Source of the DNA: Stenogyne calaminthoides
Taxonomy: Eukaryota; Streptophyta; Magnoliopsida; Lamiales; Lamiaceae
Assembly: GCA_037126765.1 (NCBI GenBank)
Contig: JBBCBC010000016.1
Span: 18,171,778-18,235,777 of the forward strand
Reading direction: 5' to 3'
Length of the DNA: 64,000 nt
Shown here one piece after another: positions 1 to 12,445 of this stretch (the first letter of the stretch is position 1; each line of letters starts with the position of its first letter). The notes beneath the pieces were generated by a model. The model was given only the letters and a program-made list of their open reading frames with translations. It had not been told where the DNA came from and did not search any database. Both the position numbers and the translations under genes were made by a program.

Positions 1-809
1 ATCTGATTATAGCTTGAGCTTCTTGATAGTTTCTGTGTCTTCACTTTGAAGTGTGATCCCATATTTATAGACCTTGAAATCAAAGAGCCGTTGGAGAGCA
101 ATTTGAATTTCAGGCTATATTTGGTAGACTTGTAGGATTGATGTGACGTGCTTCAGGAAAGGCATGGCCGAAAGCGTGAATAGTGTCTTTTATAGCCGTT
201 AGAGAAAGCAGCACCAAATCCCGTAATTGCCGGCTCCGATCATACGTGTCTTGTCCTTATTGGTTAACAGAGGCACTTTTCAGTATTGTTCTACCAACTA
301 AGGTTGACATTCTTCTTGTTCAGATCATCGACGTATGATTTTGGTGAAACATCAGTTTTCACCTGGTGAGCTGACCTGATCAGTCAAAACTGATCAGTCT
401 ACCTGATGGAGTCTTCTGGTGCCAGTTGTCTTAGCTTCAACTAGCAGACTCGGCTGATGTAGGTCTTCTGGTCTGATCTTCTGGAAGTCATCTGATCTTT
501 AAGTCTTCTGAGATTGAACTTCATGACTTCAGCTGAGATATCTGACTTGATCAGATCGATCTGATCTTCTGTCCTCCTCTTGCCTTCTGGCCTGTCGGAT
601 ATCAGTTGTTCTTCATATCTTCAGATCTGACCTATACATATTGAGGTTCCCCCTCAATATGTGACCTATCTAATACATCAGTTGTTCTATACAGTAATTA
701 TCAACTGGTATCCTATAACTGGTAATAAAAACATCAGTCAGCTAACAGGTCTGACTGGTCCTATTACACGTGTTTTAGAACTTTCATCAAAACTCTAAAT
801 TTCCCAACA
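1..809 (-). repeat. E1 3' LTR (partial)
   Basis: This stretch aligns with 13135-13951 of the right LTR and ends, on the plus strand, in TTTCCCAACA at 809. On the minus strand the LTR therefore begins TGTTGGGAAA. A TATAAATA box on the minus strand lies at about 62-69. About 690 bp of the LTR lie left of the window. The segment is dense in CTGATCAG-like palindromes. Confidence 0.93.
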
Positions 810-825
810 ATTTCCCCCTTTTTGA
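810..825 (-). promoter_or_regulatory. E1 polypurine tract
   Basis: Directly inside the 3' LTR the minus strand reads AAAAAGGGGGAAAT followed by TGTTGGG. This purine run is the expected primer for plus-strand DNA synthesis. The same motif precedes the LTRs of E2, E4 and E5. Confidence 0.85.
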
Positions 826-1019
826 TGAAACCAAAACACCTTGGGAAACCAATCACAGTTGATAAATATAGAACAGTAAAGAGCACATAATCAGAAGACA
901 ATGAGATTTTGTCTTAGGATCAGAAAATAAACTTTTCTTTCATTAGATTTGTCGATTACATATTACATCAGAAAAGTTTGAATTTAAAAACATCTGATCC
1001 TGAGAGGTCTTCTGATTCT

Positions 1020-4000
1020 TCACTCTTTAAGCTTGTACTCTTCTGGCATTTCCCTTTGATCTTGAGGGATGTTGAAAATCTGGTAAAGTTTTCATTTGAC
1101 ATCATTGATCTGCTGAGGATCAGTTATGCTCGCTTTGCTCAGGATGTCAAATAGAACCTCTGAAATGCCAGTCTGTCAAATGAGCCGTCTGCCTTCTTCA
1201 AGTAATCCAATACATCATACTCTTGGCGAGATATTTTTACATTGATTATTTTGGCCTCATTTTCCGGATACTTTTTAAATCTGGATATTTGTTTTCCAAC
1301 CAGTTGAGGAATTCAGCATCTGGAGATTCTTCGTGTGGAACAAGATCTAGAACAAAAGCATCCAGAAGCCATTCACTTCTGATCTTATTCCATTCCTCAA
1401 ACCTATCAGCGTGTTCAGCTATTTTTGGAATTATCTCATCAACTCTTGCTGGAAGCTGAGGTTCTGGTCCAGATTTTCCAACTTTTCCTTTCTTCGCCCT
1501 CGTCGTATTTCTTCTTGGATCTTACGCCTCTGCCAATTTTTTACGCCCTTCTTTCTTCTTCACTAATTGAGGGCTTCTTCAATCTGCTCTTTGGGCGGTT
1601 TCTCGGCCGATTCTTTATCGGCTGAATTTGACTAGTTTGTGCTTCTTGTGACTTTCTTAGTCGACTGGTGATAGTATCGGTTGTGATGTCCCAAAGACCA
1701 ATGACCCTTTCTTGCCTTTGACTTTTCCATCTTTTCGTAAATTTCGTTAGCAAAAATATCCAGATGGTCTAGTCTTTGTCCATAGGATTCAACTGTCTGA
1801 ATCAGGTCTTATGTTGTTCTGATCGTGTCAGTTGGTTTCTCACTCTGTCTTTCCCCCTTTTTGGTTTGATCAAAAAGAGCAGTGAGGTGGGAAGTCAGTG
1901 ATCCAAAAAAGTCGATCGATATCGCCTGTTGAGATCTGTGAAAGATAAACCTTGAGCTTGAGCGGTTAGACTTTGAATCTTCGAGAGAAAAATTTCGGTC
2001 TTGACAGATTCCACGGCGATAGAGAGGGTAAGAATTAGTTTGTCGGTTTCTCTTGATCAATTCTAGCTTTTTCGGTGAGCATCAGAAAAGAAACTTGTTG
2101 TTGATCAACCTGAATTAGCTTGTCATCAACTGATTTTATAAGCTCAGCAGACAGGTTGGTCACAGTTTGGGAGAACTGATCTTTGATTGCCTCAATCTGG
2201 GAAATAGCCAATTCCCGTTGATCCGTTATTTCTTTGAGGCTAATCTGCCTCTGATCAGTTATCACTCCCTCGACTTCTTCTATCAAGAGATCTTTGAAAC
2301 ATGATCTGATCTCCTGAAGTTGATCAGCGGTGATGTGAGTTGTAGAAGTGTTTTTTCGTCACCGATCTCTTTTCGGTTGTTTTGCGCCTCCGGTGGTTGG
2401 TCATGAAGCTGCGGCACAGTTCCACTATCATCGGCGACTCCGCATCCTTCATAGGAACATCTCGCCCAGAGCTTCTTGGTGATCTCGTTCACCTTGTTGA
2501 TCAACCCCAACTTCACGTGGATCGAGCTTTGATTGATTCGGTAGATTATCGGCTCGGTGGTGATCTACTCAAGCGATTTCTTCATATCGAAATCAAAATC
2601 GCAAATTCATCGGCACCTCCCATCGTTCTATAATCATCATAAAATCGAGAAGCTCTTTCTTAGGAGATCTTTCGGTGAGGATCTCCATAACTTCCTCTCT
2701 AATAACTGGATGGGCTCCCAGCTCTGGATACATCGCATCAATATCTCGTTCAATTTGCATCCTGACCATTTTCCCGGTGATGGTCTTGGATGATCTGGAC
2801 TCAGGAATTATTTGTTCAGATCGACCAGATTCGGGTTGATGAGATGTGGAGGGTTCTGGTGGTGCTTGAGTAGGCGGAAGTTGGCTGATTAATTTGAACA
2901 CGCAAAGGTTCTTACATTGTTGAAGCAATTCGTCGGCTCTGCGGCCGGTGATTTTTACAGTTCATGAACTGATGAACTGTCAGGTTCGCGGGCAGGTGGA
3001 AGAGAAGGAGAAACATGCTCAACAGCCATAATTCAGAGTGGCGAATCAGCTCGAGATTGAGGAGAAGGAGAACGTTCGTCTCTGGCTCATCCCTCAGAAT
3101 GTTCTGGCGAGCTCTCAACTTGAGAAGCCTGTCTGTCTAATTTTTTGGCTGATTTTTGTGGCTCATCAGTTTGCTCTGGCACTCCTTCTTCGTCTGACTC
3201 ATCTTCCAGAAACAGAGTCATTGAGGCTTGTTTTTCCTTCTTCGGCCTCTTCTCCTGAGCCTTCACCAGTTTTCTCCTTTTCTTTTGGGGAGCATCTGGT
3301 GTACACGTGGCTGCCTCCTTGGTTTTTTCTTTCTTCACCTTTGGAGGAGTGGGCCTCATATCATCATCAGGTGGCCCATATATAGCTGAAGTGGTTGTGA
3401 GGAAGGCCTTGTAGGACTTCAGTCCATTCTGGTCCCATTCAGCATTTGGCAGTTTGTCTTTCAGAATAACTGCAACCTTGTTGAGATTGTTGATCCTCTT
3501 CTTCAGATAGACCTGCCTCCGTTCATTAACTCCAAAATTTTCATGTTCTTGGAGCAGAATGGCCTTCAGGAAGCCATGCCAATTGATGTTCTTGTCTTCA
3601 TCGATTATCGCAGCCATGTTGTACAATTTCACGGATGTTAGAGCATCTGGGCTGAATGAAATACCCATGATCGTTTTTGACAGTATGTCAAACAACAATT
3701 GGTATTTCTTTTTTAACATCGGTCTGACAAAACCTGCGGTCTGATGTTTGTCAGCCTCTCTGAAGAGTTCGTTTCTGATCATCTCATCTTCATTCTCCCT
3801 GTAGTGAGCAGGCGAGATTATTCCTTTTGGCAAGCTGAACAGACGAGATATGTCAGCATTCGTCAGTCCGATCTCCTCTCCGTTGACTGAAGAGATCAGT
3901 TCTTCTCCAGGAGTGTCCGTATCCACCTTCAAATTCCTTAAGAATTCGAGTGCTTCATACTGCATCACTGGATTGCAGTGAGCAGCACAGAATTTTTCAA

Positions 4001-4142
4001 GGCCTCTTTTCTTCAGGATTTGTTCAACTTCCATGGATTATGGATCCCGCGTAGCACCAAACTGTACGAATTTGTCATCGACAATTTTTGCTGCTAGATC
4101 CGCATAGTTGCACATTATCTTTCCCATTCCGTGAGTGGCCAT
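1020..4142 (-). pseudogene. E1 env-like ORF after pol (broken)
   Basis: The likely start is the ATG at 4142 (MATHGMGKIM). An in-frame TAA lies just before the internal Met at 4034, which opens a 315-residue frame ending at 3087. That part resembles the 'putative plant transposon protein' region found in Sirevirus env-like ORFs (block KKYQLLFDILSKTI) and is followed by a Lys/Glu-rich tail. Downstream frames (2593-2928, 2035-2286, 1541-1753) are acidic or coiled-coil-like and joined by frameshifts. The last block (GSFDR near 1165) runs to a TGA at 1020. E2, E4 and E5 carry homologous pieces. The function of this ORF class is unknown. I see no convincing membrane segment, so 'envelope' is only the customary name. 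Confidence 0.72.
1849..1866 (-). other. Internal second polypurine-tract copy in E1
   Basis: The minus strand reads CAAAAAGGGGGAAAGAC inside the env-like tail, about 1 kb from the true polypurine tract. E2 has the same motif in the same relative place (14604-14620). Repeated polypurine tracts are a recognised Sirevirus trait. Confidence 0.65.
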
Positions 4143-6430
4143 CTACAACAAGATAGACTCGATTAAAATTGTGCATAATCGTGAAGATATCAAATATTGA
4201 TTATCAGACCTATTCTCAGGCCTAGTAATCGATAAACACGTACGGATATCATGAAAAGATAAGGCATATCGCAGGATAACATATAGATACATAATCTATG
4301 TGATCAATGGATTTTGAAAAGAAAATCATCAAATAACCAGAAATTACCAGATTCTGTTTTTCCGAAAGATAAGTTTGAATCGCAAGAAAAACACTTTGAA
4401 TCGCAGAAAAGTAATTTTGAGTTTTCAGAGAATAAATCGCAAGTTTTTGAGAATAAGAAAACTCTGGTAGGTTTTGATGAAACTTATAAGGAGGAGGAGG
4501 GAAAAACGAGATTGGAAGATCAATCGTTTGAAAAGGTTAAACGATCCAGATTGATCGGTTTTGATCGTGTGGTCAGGAAAAGCACGTACGATTGTCTTTT
4601 GGATTTAAAAGCACATTTTGTGGCAATTAATACAAGTACCCCACGTCCGCATTAAATGTTTTACAGGAAATACGTCACAAAGGTAATGAGTGCAGTAAGG
4701 CAAATATTATCAGATAAAATCAGATAAGTAAGCAATAAACAAGGAAACAGAATCGTGTCTGGTTGGTCGATATTATGTCGATCAATACCACTTGTAATTG
4801 TTGATTCCAATTGTTGATCTTAGTTTTCTGCCTAATCCTTATAATTTCCCAACTGTCCTTTCCAACTGATCCGCTTTACTCTGCGTCTGATTTCCCTTTT
4901 CTGATCCTCCTTGGTCAGTTGAAGTTCCCCCTTCAACTGATATTTCTGATTTCTTATTGACTGATATATCTGATTTGTTGAGGTATCAAGCTCGGTGATC
5001 TTCCTTATCGATCGATTTTTCTTATCTAATCGATTTTGATTGACCTAATCGATTCTACTCGGACCAAGCCAATTCTTGGGATAATTGTTACCGCCAAAAC
5101 TTAGTTCTTGAAGAATTGAATAGTAGTCTCGATTAGTAAGTTGCACGATTTGACATGTGTAATAGTAGTGCGGATGCCGTAATGTCAAATCACCGTGAAT
5201 TTATCCAATTATCGATCGCGTGTTTCCTACATCTTTGTCCTTGTGATGCAAATTTCTCTAAAAGGATTTAAGAACTCAAAATTACATTTGCACCCTTGCT
5301 TGGCCTCTATAAATTGGACCAATGATTTACACAACATAACCCATTCACCATACTTATCTTCTTTGTAAAATCATGAGTTCTGGTGAACCCTTATTTCCGG
5401 TGAAACATCCGGCAAAAACCTTTACCCCTTTTTCAATGATTTCAGCTTCTCAAATCAACCCTGTGTGTCCCTTATTGCTGCTTTCGTCGTCATCAAAGAT
5501 TACACATACAATTGTTGCCAAGCTTCTCTACCACCGAGGATCGGATTATTGTCATGAATCGAGAAGACACTTCTCCTAACCGTATGCACCTTGTGTGTCT
5601 ATCGAGATGACGGAATTAGCATCAACAGACTCAGTCTGATATAAAACATGAGTTTGATATACGGTCTTGATCAGACAACAGCTAATCTTCGTATATCAAC
5701 TCAATTTTTGCATGTAACACATGTGCCCATAAGGTCTTTGAACTACTTTCTTGGCACATGTGCTCCATTTAACAGCTGGAGAGCCCATTGATTTCAGGTC
5801 TTAAGGGCTCCTGGCTTAGAAATCCTATCAACGCCGCTCTCGCTCCATTGATTTTAGCTTCTGCGAGTGGCTTTAGGATTATTTCAAAGCCTTTCTCACC
5901 CCTGTTAAGTGGGGGAAAATGGGAGCATCAGATTTAAAATCTCTCTCTCCCCCCCTTCTAGGGTTAGGATGAGGGTTTAGGGTTATAGGTTTAGGGTTTT
6001 CGGTTTATGACTTATGTACTGACCTCCGGGTCCTCTTGTACTTGTAACTTGTAATGTAAACCTGACCTTCGGGTCTTTATCAATGAAAATTTCTATTATT
6101 CAATTGTTGTGTAAATTTCCTGTTTTCTTATGCGATGTAAGCTTTAATCTTGTGAATCTTGCTTGTTGAATATCAGCTTAATCGACTTACAAAGTGTGAA
6201 ATAACCAACCTAATTTAATCAGATAATCCTTTAATCTGATCAGTTCCTTTAATAAGATAATCCGTAAATCTGATCGCCTTCTTATATCAGTTCCTTGACT
6301 GATCTTCTGATCAGTTGAGATACCAAACTCAACTGATTCCTCTTAACCTGGTTAGTCTCTTAACCAGCTGGTTCTGGAGATCAATCCATCAAACATTTTA
6401 GGTGCTTTTTCTCCAAGATCCGAAGCCCTA
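4143..6430. other. E1 pol-env spacer with a promoter-like unit on the plus strand
   Basis: This 2.3-kb stretch separates pol from the env-like ORF. The matching gap in E5 is only about 0.6 kb. On the plus strand it has a CTCTATAAAT box at 5306, a CCAAT at 5318, an ATG at 5373 opening 68 codons (MSSGEPLFPV...), degenerate TTTAGGG telomere-like repeats at 5965-6000 and an A-rich end near 6085. It may be an acquired or antisense transcription unit, but nothing in it resembles a known protein. A 113-codon plus-strand ORF at 4314-4655 is low-complexity (Ser/Glu/Lys/Phe) and I do not support it as a gene. Confidence 0.35.
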
Positions 6431-6974
6431 GCTCATTGCATAATTCTCTCGAATCGATCTCGATTTAGTGGCTTGGTTAGAATATCGACTTTTACGTATA
6501 TCGGTTATGAATCTTTTCCATTCTGATATTCTTCTTTTCAACATGATCTCTTATAAAATGATGTATGACATCCACATGCTTACATCTTGTATGTAGAACA
6601 GAATTCTGAGTGATTGCAATAGCACTATTACTGTCACAGAATATAGGTACATTCTTAGCTACAATGTTATAATCCCTCATTGCCGACTAAGCGGAGGCGG
6701 TTGAAAGCACAACTTTCTGCTGACCATATATATACGCTTCAGTAGTAGATGTCGCAACTGATGTCTGCTTCTTTGAAAACCATGAGATCAGTTTACTTCC
6801 TAAAAACTGACATGTCCCCGAGGTTGACTTCCTGTCAATCTTACAACCTCCATAATCAGAATCAGAATACCCACTAAGCTCTAGATTATCATCTGATGGG
6901 TAAAATAAATCAAGGTTTACTGTCCCCTTCAGATACTTAAGAATCCGCTTAGCTGCTTCTAGGTGGCTTTGCAT
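6430..6974 (-). pseudogene. E1 pol: RNase H domain
   Basis: Frames 6687-6974 and 6492-6680 carry typical copia RNase H blocks: YLKGTVN, SGYSDSDYGG (first catalytic Asp), DRKSTSGTCQFLG, SWFSKKQTSVA, then FCDSNSAIAI and HTRCKHVDV. A disruption falls between TSTTEA and the CDSNSA block. The usual DKQRADILTKPL ending is frame-broken near 6480. It is the C-terminal end of the polyprotein that would degrade the RNA strand during reverse transcription. Confidence 0.88.
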
Positions 6975-7900
6975 TGGATTTGCCCGAAATCTGGCACATA
7001 CACCTACTGCAAAAGTGATATCTGGTCTCCTTGGCGGTCAGGTATAGTAAAGATCTAATGAGAGCCCTATATTCTTTCTGATTGGTTTTCTGACCATCCT
7101 CATCTGGATCCATCTTGAATCCAGTTAACATAGGAATTCTGGCTTCCTTACAGTTTTGAACTCCAACCTTCGCCAGTAAACTCCTAGTGTACTTTGCCTG
7201 GTAGATGAATATCCCTTCTGTACTTTGTTTTACTTGTAGACCCAGAAAGTAACTCATCTGACCCATCATGGACATCTCGAACTTCCCTTGCATCAGTTTG
7301 TTGAATCTTTCACATAGACTCTTGTTGGGAGATCGAAGATGATGTCGTCCCACGTAAACTGAACCATCGAATATCTTCTCCATCTTCTATTCTCGAATAA
7401 GGTTACATCAAACTATTCCTTTAGTGAACCCACCGCTCTATCAAGAAGCGAGAGAGTGTATCATACCAAGCTCGAGGAGCTTGTTTGAACCATAAAGAGC
7501 TTTTCTTAAAGCGGTACACTTGGTTGCCCTTTTCAAAGCACGGAGGTTGTTCGACATAAACTTCCTCTGCTAGTACCCCGTTTAAGAATGCACTCTTTAC
7601 GATATCTGATACACAGTGAACCCTCTGTGGGAAGCATATGCGAAAACAAAACCCGAATGGCTTCTAGGCGAAGCGATCGGTGCAAAGGTCTCATCATAAT
7701 CAATTCCTTACGATTGTGAATACCCCTTAGCAACAAGTCTTACCTTATTCCTGGTTATGACATTTTTCTCATCTCTCTTGTTCTTGAAAACCCACTTTGT
7801 GCCAATTACGTCTTGATGAGTTGGTCTGTCCACCAGTTCCCAAACTTGATTTCTCTCGAACTGTTCCATCTCCTCCTGTATGGCTAGAATCTAGCTTGCG
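6975..7900 (-). pseudogene. E1 pol: reverse transcriptase domain
   Basis: Recognisable blocks in changing frames include NQVWELVDRP, GTKWVFKNKRDEKN, VRLVAKGYS, YDETFAPIA and KGKFEMSMMGQMSYFLGLQVK. The catalytic YVDD region near 7341 reads through a frameshift: one extra G after TACGTGG turns YVDD out of frame. Homologues E5 and E6 have an intact YVDDIIFG. The domain is not functional as written. Confidence 0.85.
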
Positions 7901-8156
7901 TCTTGTAGAGCTTCCTCTACTGTTGTTGGTTCCTTCATAGGCGATAACAACAATACATTGCACTTTCACCTGTCGATGTATAGTTTTAACTCTATCAGAT
8001 GGGTCTCCGATGATCAGATCAGTTGGATGACTGGTTATCCAGGTCCTTCTATTCTGATTTGCGTCGGTTTGGAGAACATCATCCATTTCTGATAATAGTT
8101 TATCACTAGCGATTGGGAGTGGTGCAGAGTTATGATCCACTTGATAAGAACATGTC

Positions 8157-9342
8157 TCAGCTGATGTTGGACTCATCATGTCTTCGATGTCGTTTCGTGG
8201 GAACCAGTGTGTTCCCCGAACCGGATGGTTCGGTTAATCTTATCTCAATTTGTACTAGCTTCTTCTTCATCGCAGGTTTTCCGTACCTTAGGATCGATTG
8301 ATCTGGTGAATCACTAGATCTGGAATGTATCTTTATTACGATTCGATCGATCTTTTTCCTTGATCGTCGGTGATCCATTTTACGAGCATCAGTCTTGGTT
8401 GATCGGTACATCTTGTTTCGAGGCGATTTCTCTTGTTCGGAAGATATTTCATCAAAGACTACATGGGGTGTTTCTTCCACAACTAGGGTTCGCCTGTTGT
8501 AAGCCCTGAAAGCCTTGCTAGATGAGGAATATCCTAAGAATGTACCCTCATCAGATTTGTGTATGAAATACTTACACCAAAAAACATGGAAGTAAGAAAA
8601 CACGAGGTTTTACGCCCTTCCCACAGTTCATAGGGTGTTTTGTAGTGAGCCTTAGTCGGAAGACATCCATTACGAGTATGACATGCGGTGTTGATAAGCT
8701 ACGCTTTAAACGGCTTGGTATTGCATGTTAAACTAACATCGTGCGGCGAACTTCTTTGAGTGTTCTGTTTCTCCGATTCGCTACTCCATTCATTTGTAGG
8801 CGTTCTTAAATTTGATGTCTCATGTTGTATACCAAACTTAGAGCAAAAATCGGTTATAAAAGAGTTGTAAATTGCATACCTTTATCTCGATCGATTTTTA
8901 CTACTAATCGCACCCTTCTCATTTTGTAATCTTTTAGCAAAAATTTCGGGTATCTTCGTTTGTCGTCTCATTCTTCTTATGTAAGAATATAACCCTGTAA
9001 ACTTGGAATAGTCATCCACGATTTATATTTCATCCACCGAGACCGACGGGTGTAATCGGGTCCAAATAGATCCATATGAATGAAGTATTTGCAATACTCT
9101 GCTTTGGATTCAGTCCAGAATTCCCTTGAAAAAAGCTTTGACTGTTTTCCTTCCGACATGCAAAGACATGTCCGATCCTTAGAAAATACTTCATTAGGAA
9201 GACCTTCCACTAAAGACATCCTTGCTATCTTATTAAGAGTTTTAAAGTTCGGATGGCTCATTCTTTTGTGCGAGCCAATCGCTACTTTTGGAACTCTTAA
9301 CAATCGGCATGCATTTCTCGAAGCAACTTTATTTCCAATCAT
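8157..9342 (-). pseudogene. E1 pol: GAG-pre-integrase and integrase domains
   Basis: Frame 8977-9342 has the pre-integrase block HKRMSHPNFKTLNKIAR and the integrase start HMDLFGP, whose Asp is the first of the DDE triad. The DDYSR block is frame-broken. Frame 8157-8603 holds the integrase C-terminal part (FLGYSSSSKAFRAYNRRTL, HVVFDE). The stretch between, with the second Asp and the Glu, is too damaged to read. Confidence 0.83.
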
Positions 9343-9394
9343 TTGTGTAGATAGTCCCTTTCCTTGAACCAGTTAGCAAGATCTGTTGAGTGGC

Positions 9395-9715
9395 TCAATT
9401 TTTGATAGTGCATTGATCAGTCGAGAACTCAACACTGAATCCATTGTCGCAGAATTGTGAAACCGATAATAGGTTATGCTTTAGACCTTCGACATACGAG
9501 ACTCCAGTGACCTGTACATCATCATTCTCTAAGGTTCCGAATCCTTTGGTATAACCAAAGTTATCATCACCGAAGAGTACACGCGGGCCTTTTTGTTCTA
9601 TGTAAGAGTTGAGGAGGTGTTTGCTTCCAGCCATGTGCCTTGAGCATCCACTATCGATGTACCAGATAGTTGCTTGTACACCTCCTTTGTTGGCCAGACC
9701 CACGCGAACCTGCAA
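9395..9715 (-). pseudogene. E1 pol: aspartic protease
   Basis: The active-site block IWYIDSGCSRHMAG is clear; DSG is the catalytic triad of copia proteases. It is followed by FGDDNFGYTKGFGTLE and GLKHNLLSVSQFCDNGF, which lead into the pre-integrase region. This 106-residue piece is one of the better preserved parts of E1 pol. Confidence 0.88.
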
Positions 9716-12306
9716 TCAAATCAGGCTTTAGGTACCCCTTTTGGATTGGGTCCTGAGGGATTAGGGTTGGTTTTGGGGATCCATACAAACAGGGCACTTC
9801 TATTGAGATCAGTTAGATCAGAAGGCCTGATTTGTCTCCCATACCTATCAACATAATCATACGTCTCTTTATATGCTTTCTGATTAGTATGATTATTAGT
9901 GTGAACCTTGGGTGACTTAGAAGACTTGGGATTTATCTTTTTTTGTTTGTCTTCTTTTCATCCAATGTGGTTCAGGTGCAGTAGCCCTGGGTTTCTGATT
10001 ATAGGGGTAGGTACGACTGCTACCATCAAAAGATTCATATCTTTTTGGCATAGGTGGTTTTTGCAGTTTACCTATAGCTTGCTTATTCGGCAGCTGACCT
10101 TGATTGGGTCTCAGATTAGACTTCCCTTTTACAGGTTGTCTTTTCTGATACCTAATATGTTGACCAGGTTGAGGTCTCTTCAGAAGAACTGGGTTCTTCT
10201 GTTGATTACTCGGTTGATGCTTTACTAGTTGGGGTCCATTTTCGTTTCCTTTACGGTTAGGCACCGCCTTTACCCGCTCAATGTGTCTTTTTTTCCCTTA
10301 TTAGATACAAGTTTGGCTTTTAGTGTATCTTTGTCAGAAACTCGTTTGATTACACCTTTTTGAAGTGAATCAAACGGGGCTTTTGAGGATGTTGAAGGGT
10401 TCTCATACCCGAGTCCCTTCTTGTTAATCGTTGTTCGAAAATAGGTGTTCATATCTTGAACGGTTTTAGATGACTTTGTGAAAACCTCTATTTTCTTGCG
10501 CAAATTATCCTCAGAAGATTTTAGACTCTCATGTAGTCGGAATAGCTCATCAAATTTAGCTTGAAGGATTTTGAAGTCATCAGCTTGTTGTTTGTTGATT
10601 GCTAGCTGATCTTTGATCTGCTTCTCCTGATCAGAAGATTTAACTTTCAGAATGTTAAGTTCCTCAGTTACCTTCTGAGCAGTTTCAGCAGATTTCAGTT
10701 CAGTAGCTTTACTGAGATCGTTCTCTTTAACAAGCTGATTATTTCTGATCCTTAGCTTGTCATTCTCAGCTTCCACTATAGCATAAGTGTCTACTGCATT
10801 GGAGAGATCATCAAGCAATTGCTCAGAGTAGAGCTGCAGGTCAATCTCCCCAGCAGGTGTGCTAATAATAGCAGTGTGAAAACGGACAAAGCGAAGGTTT
10901 GGAGGTTACCTCAGATTGGTCCTCCTTGGCCATCAGGCAGATCTCATCGTCATCTGAAGAGAATATCAGATCTTCATTCTCATAGAAGTCAACAGCACTG
11001 CTTATCAGACAGAAATCTTCTACAGATGAGTACCCAGAATCCTCAGAGGGCAGATAGGAATCATCAATTCCAGATGTGTCAGCGACCATGGCTCTTCTGT
11101 CCCTATAACGTTGCTCTCTTCTGTTCCTCTTTTCTTCCCTTTCTTTTGGCGTCAGGTCTGGGCAGTCTGCGCTGTAGTGACCTGGCTTCTCACAGTTGAA
11201 GCACGCTCCTTGATCCATGGAACCTTTTCTTCCAGGTGAGTCACTCCGTCTGTAGGATCTATCAGGTGACTTTCCTTTCTGATAGTAATCTGAACTCCTT
11301 CTGTCAGATCTGTTATCTCTTCTCTCATCAGTCAGATTATCTCTTTTCTTTTCATCTCTGTGATCTCTTGATCATCGGATCTAGTTCTTTACGGAGATCA
11401 TTGGGCTGATCTCCTATCTCTTCCTCGGCTATGTTGATAATCTTTATAGAATCTTCGATACTTACCAAGTTGAATATTTAATTTTTCAAGTTTCCTAGTA
11501 AGCAGAGCGATCTGTTCTGCCTGACTTATTATGTTTCCAACGAGTTGGTGACCTTCGATTTCTTTCTTTGGTTGCTTTAAAATGGCCGATTTAGACATTG
11601 AGGCTTCGGTGAGGCGCCTCGTCTTCATCTGCTTGTCCTCTTTCGATTAAATCGAACTTCGTGAGCTTTAAGGCTTAAGAACAAGCTACTCGGCTTCATC
11701 TTTGAAATGTCTTGGCAATCCTTGATTCCGTGACCTTCATGTCCCATTTCTTGGTGAGAGATCTTAAGATCTTGTAGTTGATATCTTTGTCGACATCTCT
11801 ACCAAGTTCTCGTAGCTTATTTCTTGACATAGTAATCCTTCCATCGAGCTCGTTGATGGTCTCGTTTGGCAAAGCATCTTGATTTTTTTGAACTTCACCG
11901 GTTTGGCTTGTAAATTTGCTGTCTTTGATCGATCATTTCCTTCGATATCTAAATTAGAGTATCCCACATTGCTTTCATGATTTTGAGATATTTAATCTTC
12001 TCCTTGGTGACTCTATCCATTGTCTTCATGATTATATGCTGGCGATTGTATCTAGAGTATCTGTGTTCTTTTTCCTCTGCATCCATCAAGGTTTGGGCTT
12101 TTTTCGCACAAGACTTCGAGGGGCAAATCCGGATCTCCTCCAACTGCGGGGTTGTCGTGATATATGATGATGGGTCCTCTTTCAATGACTTCCATCATTT
12201 TGCCACTAATCGAACCTAGATGGTTGCACATATAAATGGCCCAATCTGCATACTCATCAATTGAGAACTTCGGCAGATCATGATACATACCAGAGGTATT
12301 ATCCAT
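9716..12306 (-). pseudogene. E1 gag (long, with zinc knuckle and coiled coil)
   Basis: Gag starts at the ATG at 12306 (MDNTSGMYHDLPKFSIDEYADW). It shifts frame near 12120 and again in 11950-11400. A complete CCHC zinc knuckle (CFNCEKPGHYSADC) lies at about 11150-11200. It is followed by an acidic stretch and, at 10270-10818, a 182-residue coiled coil rich in Lys, Glu, Gln and Leu. Basic, Pro/Gln-rich sequence at 9917-10264 leads toward the protease. A coiled coil after the zinc knuckle is typical of the extended Sirevirus Gag. The protein would package element RNA. Confidence 0.82.
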
Positions 12307-12432
12307 GCTGAGTGATTTTGGAAAAACGAATGAGTTTTAAAAATGGTTTTTCAAGATCTGTTCAAATGACCACAAAGATTCTTCCTCAAGAATCGATGAT
12401 ACTCAAAGCCGATGGTGCTCAGAGAACCCTTT

Positions 12433-12443
12433 GCTCGATACCA
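12433..12443 (-). promoter_or_regulatory. E1 primer binding site
   Basis: Two bases inside the 5' LTR the minus strand reads TGGTATCGAGC. The plant tRNA-iMet site is TGGTATCAGAGC, so CAG here has become CG, the same change seen elsewhere in the window. Confidence 0.85.
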
Positions 12444-12445
12444 CT

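Noticed and set aside
4314..4655. 113-codon plus-strand ORF antisense to E1
   Set aside because: Low-complexity FESQ/SENK repeats, no similarity recognised, and not conserved in E2 or E5.
5960..6000. Telomeric repeat array
   Set aside because: Only two or three degenerate TTTAGGG units; too short for an interstitial telomere. More likely a promoter-type telo-box or chance.
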